The position numbers and the translations under genes were made by a program. From Planctomycetota bacterium (GTDB lineage Bacteria; Planctomycetota; Phycisphaerae; WQYP01; JAJZKY01): a DNA stretch of 10,044 nucleotides. Positions 7,701 through 10,044 of the stretch are shown here, in pieces. The stretch is taken from contig JAJZKY010000123.1 in NCBI GenBank assembly GCA_021803885.1, positions 1 through 10,044 on the forward strand, in the 5' to 3' direction. The stretch's first letter is position 1, and each line of letters begins with the position of its first letter. The notes beneath the pieces are model-generated. The model saw only the letters and a program-made list of their open reading frames with translations. It searched no databases and had not been told where the DNA came from.

Positions 7701-8898
7701 ACGCATAAATAACATTATGGCTCATGCGCCACAACCGTCACCGACTATTTCATGTGCCGTACGTCCGGCCTTGACAGCCGAAGCTGGCAGTGTTATAATA
7801 TTCGGTAGAGTTAAGGATACGAATGGGCCGATCAGCGGCGCCTTGGTTACCCTTACTGCATCCGAAGCAGGCTCTCAAGCCTCGCCTGTGACCGTGAAAA
7901 CGACTGTTGATGGCACATTCCGCCTACCTTTCACTGCACCGCCAATGCCAGGAGTTACCACCATAAGTGCCCGCATCGGCGGCCTTCCAAATTCATCAGT
8001 AGCCACAACAATATTGGAAGTCCGGAAGGCGAATAGAGCACTACCAAAGATATACAATCCCTTGCCAGTATTCATCCCGATCCTTACTCCATTTGGTAGA
8101 TTCACGTCAGGATATAGCGGCCGCGGAAATTTCGTATTCACGAACGGATATATTTATCTCTGTCCAGGGCAGGAATGCAGCTCATCACGTCCACGTTCCA
8201 GTCTCAGTTTTACCCTCCATGTACCTGTAGGACAAATTCAAACCGTCGCCTATGGCATTCTGGCGGGTCATGTCGTGAATAATGGCCCGGTTAATATAAC
8301 CGTTACCAACGGTTCAGGCACGGCTTATACGTCCACGGTTGCATACGGTATTGGAGGATATGGGCAGATATCGCCGAAAACCTTATATTTATGGGAGAAG
8401 AAATTCGTGCCTGGGGTCTATACAATCAAGCTGACTCCGGTGGACAATTCGGTAAATATATATGGCTTTTGGTTCAGTTCAAGGCCCAACTTCGGAGATA
8501 ATCTTAAAACAGCTTCGCGCGCAATACCCATGATTACCTCGGTGAGCCAGGTCTTTGGTCCGTTGGCGTCATCTGTTGTCATTCGCGGTAGTTCATTCGG
8601 CACATTGCCTGCTTTTAATGGCGATTCGCGTTTTTTTATGTTTGAAAACCTGACCCGCAATTGGCGTGCCGGTTGCGCTGGACGAGTAGAGTGTAAAGGC
8701 GGCGATAATGTCTTTACAGTTCGGATTACCCGCTGGACCGACAACGAAATTGATCTTGCCGGGCTGACTGGACAATATGCTGGAACGCCGAATGAAACGC
8801 TTGCAGACGGCGACCGGGTTCGTCTTTGGTTGTGGAACCCGCAAACCGGCGCTGGTCCTGCTCAGTATTATCTTACTGTATTACCCCGTGGGCAGTGA
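4792..8898 (+). CDS. Giant secreted modular Ig-like protein, putative surface adhesin
   Basis: The 1368-residue product has a signal peptide (hydrophobic core about 17-30, likely cleavage after APA near 36). Residues about 50-310 form a unique N-terminal module with YC at 122-123 and VQILAW at 166-171. A Ser/Ala linker containing SAASGVNVPI precedes Ig-like repeat copy C (about 384-498), and the linker motif recurs directly after it. Residues about 546-648 resemble a bacterial Ig-like domain (big-1/invasin type), 650-990 is a Cys- and Asn/Ser-rich region of unknown fold, 994-1076 resembles a carboxypeptidase-regulatory Ig-like domain (GRVKDTNGPISGALVTL), 1100-1232 is beta-rich, and copy D (about 1245-1363) ends the protein. 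There is no membrane anchor or sorting signal at the C-terminus. The ATG at 4792 is chosen because it gives a clean signal peptide; TTG 4780 and GTG 4783 are alternatives, and the ribosome site is weak. It closes the operon, 34 bp after the zinc-ribbon gene. Adhesion or matrix function is inferred. Confidence 0.8.
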   Translation: MPDILFILNTRYGRSAGWLFIVIALLATNAPAQMFGIGHVIRRVSRSFALGDASSRLNAYVEQNQPVIRDWNTVFPHVNQLPGPPFRPHSIEQTAWASAFAASGYQSIILPPGDYSIPVQLYCMHFAGGSGPGFTYLLGPFRGTRARMISTLIGRASIRNSPHMPVQILAWELQVGDNYQQLDPNSRALFDQLIPEYRDQLGPGFLESLRLYWDDLARNIPGVPSYESVVDRSGSVFKLIAAYRMAQLAIAQNADNYQALSQRILFTQLGGQEMTTPVKPWSVVAPGVYERLITQGTAMSPGTLEVRVLPSEANTSVVQSASLVRGSFTASSAASGVNVPIDSVVGYPLNCNDCQIPLSEIVPSGIQPSTLPYACPTNGPGAPTITTVSTIFPSQRQTIVIRGHGFGNQLPFIGDSPVFHISDITRGWSAGNNRWCCGGDWVTVKVAKWTDNEIKIDGFAGAYGGAWSLAPNDLIRVEIWNAQTGSVHHAYCATYFTATATSAASGVTVPIGSAARSPAQCGQVLNGPFTSDTLLPGGIPLAQSPGQLSITAIPYHYINQGISFLFAIQVRDCSGTPLPKSNVTLSATGGKGQLAEKYLITNNEGIANYKLTLPTITSFTQGPYSICSKETISAGACGYTTISFTPVSVKASDDGITARITINPSDVLSSTPTGISLWWSAIHSPIYFAVGYAPGFPVPNNPQTPLETICNQIVPKAHAVTTVFDCAITVSLAACAIPLTAEACPVVIAGAVTTGAPFGCANGILQAFGSPGLQPSTVPGVMESGATFICNQLSPSRIIINPLSHGTATHQKVLVHVIDNNNNMISAFVFLSVIGGGDMTVEANIPCVSSSRFHLCSRLLSPTPQLFKIGKQGGDVEWTTNSNSQGNSAMLIASFTSDGNSTIPGSACYFLGATSVDQDGCTTPNPASSISSQTTLTSNTTSETRTARHITVGTPEAIHRLAYLFRDGHKRINNIMAHAPQPSPTISCAVRPALTAEAGSVIIFGRVKDTNGPISGALVTLTASEAGSQASPVTVKTTVDGTFRLPFTAPPMPGVTTISARIGGLPNSSVATTILEVRKANRALPKIYNPLPVFIPILTPFGRFTSGYSGRGNFVFTNGYIYLCPGQECSSSRPRSSLSFTLHVPVGQIQTVAYGILAGHVVNNGPVNITVTNGSGTAYTSTVAYGIGGYGQISPKTLYLWEKKFVPGVYTIKLTPVDNSVNIYGFWFSSRPNFGDNLKTASRAIPMITSVSQVFGPLASSVVIRGSSFGTLPAFNGDSRFFMFENLTRNWRAGCAGRVECKGGDNVFTVRITRWTDNEIDLAGLTGQYAGTPNETLADGDRVRLWLWNPQTGAGPAQYYLTVLPRGQ
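5785..6330 (+). repeat. SAASGV linker motif duplicated around repeat C
   Basis: The 12-residue motif SAASGV-[NT]-VPI-[DG]-S is encoded at 5785-5820 and again at 6295-6330, with ten of twelve residues identical and clear DNA similarity. The two copies bracket Ig-like repeat C and each is followed some 25 residues later by a [IL]-[VL]-P-[SG]-G-I motif. This suggests duplication of a linker together with its neighbouring module. Confidence 0.65.
5941..6285 (+). repeat. Ig-like repeat copy C (giant protein)
   Basis: About residues 384-498 show PTITTVS start, IRGHGFGN, ISDITRGWSAGN, KWTDNEIKIDGFAGAYG, NDLIRVEIWNAQTG. It is clearly homologous in motif order to copy D near the C-terminus and to copies A and B in the divergent regulator. 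A WCC pair lies in the loop before the WTDNEI strand. Confidence 0.7.
8524..8880 (+). repeat. Ig-like repeat copy D (giant protein C-terminus)
   Basis: About residues 1245-1363 show IPMITSVS start, IRGSSFG, FENLTRNWRAG, RWTDNEIDLAGLTGQY, DGDRVRLWLWNPQTG. The TDNEI segment is encoded by nearly identical DNA in copy C. The protein ends five residues after this copy, so the repeat is the terminal domain. Confidence 0.7.
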
Positions 8899-9207
8899 TC
8901 AGTATCCCACCGAACACCCATCGTACGCCTTGGGTCAGGCGATCGAGTTCGGCTCGAACAGCGAAGGCGGTCGCCTGGATCAAGGAAACGTTCACCGCCG
9001 AACAGATCAGGGACGCCCTCCGCAAGGAAGTAACGATTCTCGCCCGACATTGCCCGGCGCTGGGCCGAAGAATACGGCGTGCCGTGGGATGACGTGGCGG
9101 CGCTTCAGCCGCCGCGCGCGCCGTTCCCTTGGAAACGGCGCTTCAGGATGGAGCGATCCTACGCACCGGGCGGCACGGCGGGATACAATTACTTGGGAGA
9201 TTCAGGA
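8895..9207 (+). pseudogene. GC-rich gene remnant with a one-base frameshift
   Basis: Two frames read as one protein if a base is skipped. The first frame can start at GTG 8895, overlapping the giant gene's stop as GTGA, and carries AKAVAWIKETFTAEQIRDALRKE. The second continues from 9046 with DIARRWAEEYGVPWDDVAAL and a Pro/Arg-rich stretch. The first frame would stop at a TGA near 9090 and the second has a TAA at 9031-9033, so neither reads through alone. An extra C in the CCC run at 9043-9045 explains the break. The sequence looks like a small helical, possibly DNA-binding, accessory protein. A sequencing error or two overlapping short genes are alternatives. Codon use is much richer in G and C at third positions than in the giant gene. 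Confidence 0.4.
9096..9146 (+). other. GC-rich double hairpin with an 11-bp direct repeat
   Basis: GGCGGC (9096-9101) can pair with GCCGCC (9108-9113), and GCGCCGTT (9118-9125) with AACGGCGC (9134-9141). The 11-mer CGGCGCTTCAG occurs at 9098-9108 and 9136-9146. Neither hairpin is followed by a T run, so they are not standard terminators. They sit about 60 nt before the small zinc-finger gene and could influence its expression, or may simply reflect GC-rich coding sequence. Confidence 0.4.
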
Positions 9208-9408
9208 ATGCAGACGCTACCTTCAAATGAGCAATGCATGTGGTGCGCTACCGTCGGCAACCCGAAATCGGTTATTCCCGGAATGGGACTCGGCGTGAAA
9301 GTGCTGAAGAAAGACGGCTCATTGATCGGGTATTTGCATGCGAACTGCAAGGCTCAGTGGCAGTTGGCACATGATCAAAAGGGGGAAAGGCAGTATACAA
9401 ACTCATAA
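9208..9408 (+). CDS. Small CxxC...HxxC putative zinc-binding protein, 66 aa
   Basis: The product has C10-x2-C13, a 30-residue beta-hairpin-like middle containing VKVLKKDGSLIGY, and H44-x2-C47, a spacing typical of small treble-clef zinc fingers. No signal or membrane segment is present. The ATG at 9208 is chosen because GGGAGA lies at 9195-9200, eight bases upstream. The frame continues upstream into the GC-rich remnant, so a fusion is possible but less likely. I do not recognise a family; nucleic-acid binding is a guess from the zinc motif and the neighbouring accessory genes. Confidence 0.6.
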   Translation: MQTLPSNEQCMWCATVGNPKSVIPGMGLGVKVLKKDGSLIGYLHANCKAQWQLAHDQKGERQYTNS

Positions 9409-9438
9409 ATAACAGCGAAAGCTTGACTCGACATGGGT

Positions 9439-9582
9439 TCAGCCAGATTGGAGTTTCAGCTTGCGTCCACATCGCGTGCAGTACCGGCGCCGTTCGCAAA
9501 TCCAATAACCGACGCCTGGCCACGATAATTTGCCAGAGCGGCATCGTTGAAATGCAAGTCCCTCGCGCCTAGACCAGTCCAT
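9439..9582 (-). CDS. Possible 47-aa Cys-rich small ORF
   Basis: The minus-strand frame starts with ATG at 9582 and ends with TGA at 9439-9441. The predicted protein has C14, C29, C35 and C38; its end, YCTRCGRKLKLQSG, resembles half of a zinc ribbon with a basic tail. A G-rich stretch lies about 12 nt before the ATG, longer than ideal for a ribosome site. The gene would be convergent to the 66-residue zinc-finger gene and divergent from the XRE gene. Its composition is protein-like, but its small size keeps confidence low. Confidence 0.3.
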   Translation of the reverse strand: MDWSRREGLAFQRCRSGKLSWPGVGYWICERRRYCTRCGRKLKLQSG

Positions 9583-9644
9583 TCGCAAAAGTTATCCCCC
9601 TCCCGTCCCCATCCCGCTTAAGCCCAATCCTTACAATGATTTCC

Positions 9645-9675
9645 ATGCCGAGCCCGGTCGAACTCGGCATTTTAT
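9645..9675 (+). terminator. Terminator-like hairpin
   Basis: ATGCCGAG (9645-9652) and CTCGGCAT (9663-9670) form an exact 8-bp stem with a 10-nt loop, followed by TTTAT. The T run is short, so termination may be weak. It would end plus-strand transcription coming from the zinc-finger gene before the XRE gene. Confidence 0.45.
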
Positions 9676-9686
9676 GTTGTCCCCAG

Positions 9687-9708
9687 AAGTAGTCCGCGCG
9701 AACTACTT
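9687..9708 (+). promoter_or_regulatory. Palindrome AAGTAGT-N8-ACTACTT, possible XRE operator
   Basis: Two exact 7-bp arms (9687-9693 and 9702-9708) flank an eight-base CG-rich centre, about 50 bp upstream of the XRE-family ATG. A dyad of this size in front of a repressor gene suits autoregulation. The right arm runs into TTTT, so a short terminator hairpin is the alternative reading. Confidence 0.4.
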
Positions 9709-9758
9709 TTCGTGCCTTGGCATGTTCTGTCCATCACGTACCTTGAAAAATAAATCCC

Positions 9759-10044
9759 ATGTCCGCCCTGGAAAACTACCTCCGCACCTACCGCCGCCGC
9801 ACCGGCCTCTCCCAGGCCGATGCCGCGTTCCTGATGGGGCTGTCCAACAAAGCCGTCGTCTACCGGCATGAGGGGCGCGTCCGCCTGCCCGACCTGCGCG
9901 TCGCGATCGCCTACGAAAAGCTCTATCGCGCCCCGGTGAGTGAACTTTTCGCCGGCATCGCGGAAAAGGTCGAACGTGTGCTGCGCGAGCGGGCGCAGAT
10001 GTTGGCCCAAGAAATGGCGGGCCTCAAAGGCCGCCAAGATCGGA
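9759..10044 (+). CDS. XRE-family transcriptional regulator, 3' end cut by the window
   Basis: The frame from ATG 9759 is open to the end of the window and gives 95 residues. Residues about 6-61 form a Cro/C1-type helix-turn-helix: LRTYRRRTGLSQADAAFLMG, then LSNKAVVYRHEGRVRLPD with the recognition helix, then AYEKLYRAPVSELF, which closes the five-helix bundle. A basic, helical tail (VERVLRERAQMLAQEM) follows and may dimerise. No ribosome site is visible before the ATG; an AT-rich stretch TTGAAAAATAAA precedes it. Codon use is extremely GC-rich at third positions, unlike the giant gene, suggesting a different history. XRE regulators near small accessory genes often control mobile elements or toxin-antitoxin pairs, but the partner is outside the window. 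Confidence 0.85.
   Translation, partial: MSALENYLRTYRRRTGLSQADAAFLMGLSNKAVVYRHEGRVRLPDLRVAIAYEKLYRAPVSELFAGIAEKVERVLRERAQMLAQEMAGLKGRQDR

Larger units (their letters stand above)
9583..9758. other. Intergenic region before the XRE gene
   Basis: It contains a C-rich stretch (CCCCCTCCCGTCCCC at about 9596-9610), the terminator-like hairpin at 9645-9675 and the palindrome at 9687-9708. TTGGCA at 9717-9722 is a possible -35 element, but only a poor -10 (TACCTT, 9739-9744) follows it. No gene is seen on either strand. Confidence 0.4.

Noticed and set aside
8777..9298. Plus-strand 173-codon ORF overlapping the end of the giant gene.
   Set aside because: Its composition (Arg-, Ser- and Gly-rich, low complexity) is that of an out-of-frame GC-rich read, and it overlaps both the giant gene and the small zinc-finger gene.
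9645..9670. tRNA T-arm-like sequence (GGTCGAACTCGG).
   Set aside because: The loop is ten bases rather than seven and no acceptor, D or anticodon arms can be found around it; a hairpin terminator fits better.
9672..10037. Minus-strand 121-codon ORF at the right end.
   Set aside because: It is antisense to a clear XRE helix-turn-helix gene, and long antisense frames are expected with such GC-rich codons.
1..10044. CRISPR array, insertion sequence ends, rRNA or riboswitch.
   Set aside because: No regularly spaced direct repeats with unique spacers, no transposase or integrase, no terminal repeats with target duplications and no recognisable rRNA or riboswitch core were seen.

Overview
The window looks like a chromosomal or accessory segment of a moderately GC-rich Gram-negative soil bacterium, most likely an acidobacterium. 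Three things point there: a DNA-binding head of the LFGWKSIAEHF...VRTAQRWE...GLPVHR type fused to a membrane segment and an exported tail; a BON-domain lipoprotein ending in a glycine-zipper domain; and very large secreted proteins built from Ig-like modules. These combinations are common in Acidobacteriota from memory; no database was consulted.

Layout. Positions 1-458 are mostly non-coding: a dense cluster of seven GTCCTG/CAGGAC hexamers forming nested inverted repeats (20-130), a sigma70-like promoter (144-171), and one doubtful small minus-strand ORF (191-358). A minus-strand gene (459-1628) encodes a membrane-anchored transcription regulator with two exported Ig-like repeats. A 249-bp divergent region (1629-1877) with CGCTT motifs and a good promoter separates it from a tight plus-strand operon of four genes: BON lipoprotein (1878-3260), multi-pass membrane protein with two zinc ribbons (3302-4276), small zinc-ribbon membrane protein (4314-4757), and a 1368-residue secreted modular protein (4792-8898). 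The gaps are only 34-41 bp.

The central observation is that the regulator's exported tail and the giant secreted protein carry copies of the same roughly 115-residue repeat (two each; G-x-[GS]-F-G near the start, W-[ST]-[DN]-x-x-I in the middle, a D before a final W-[NS]). The regulator is divergent to the operon that makes the giant protein. A ToxR/CadC-like membrane regulator whose sensor is related to its target's surface domain is therefore a reasonable hypothesis. The giant protein's N-terminal module also has a Tyr-Cys and a Q-x-x-x-W arrangement loosely like internal-thioester adhesin domains; this is speculative.

The right end (8899-10044) is different in texture: a GC-rich frameshifted gene remnant, a 66-residue CxxC...HxxC protein with a good ribosome binding site, a possible 47-residue Cys-rich minus-strand ORF, a terminator-like hairpin, a palindrome, and the start of an XRE-family repressor gene running off the window. 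This resembles an accessory or mobile-element edge, but no integrase, transposase or attachment site is visible.
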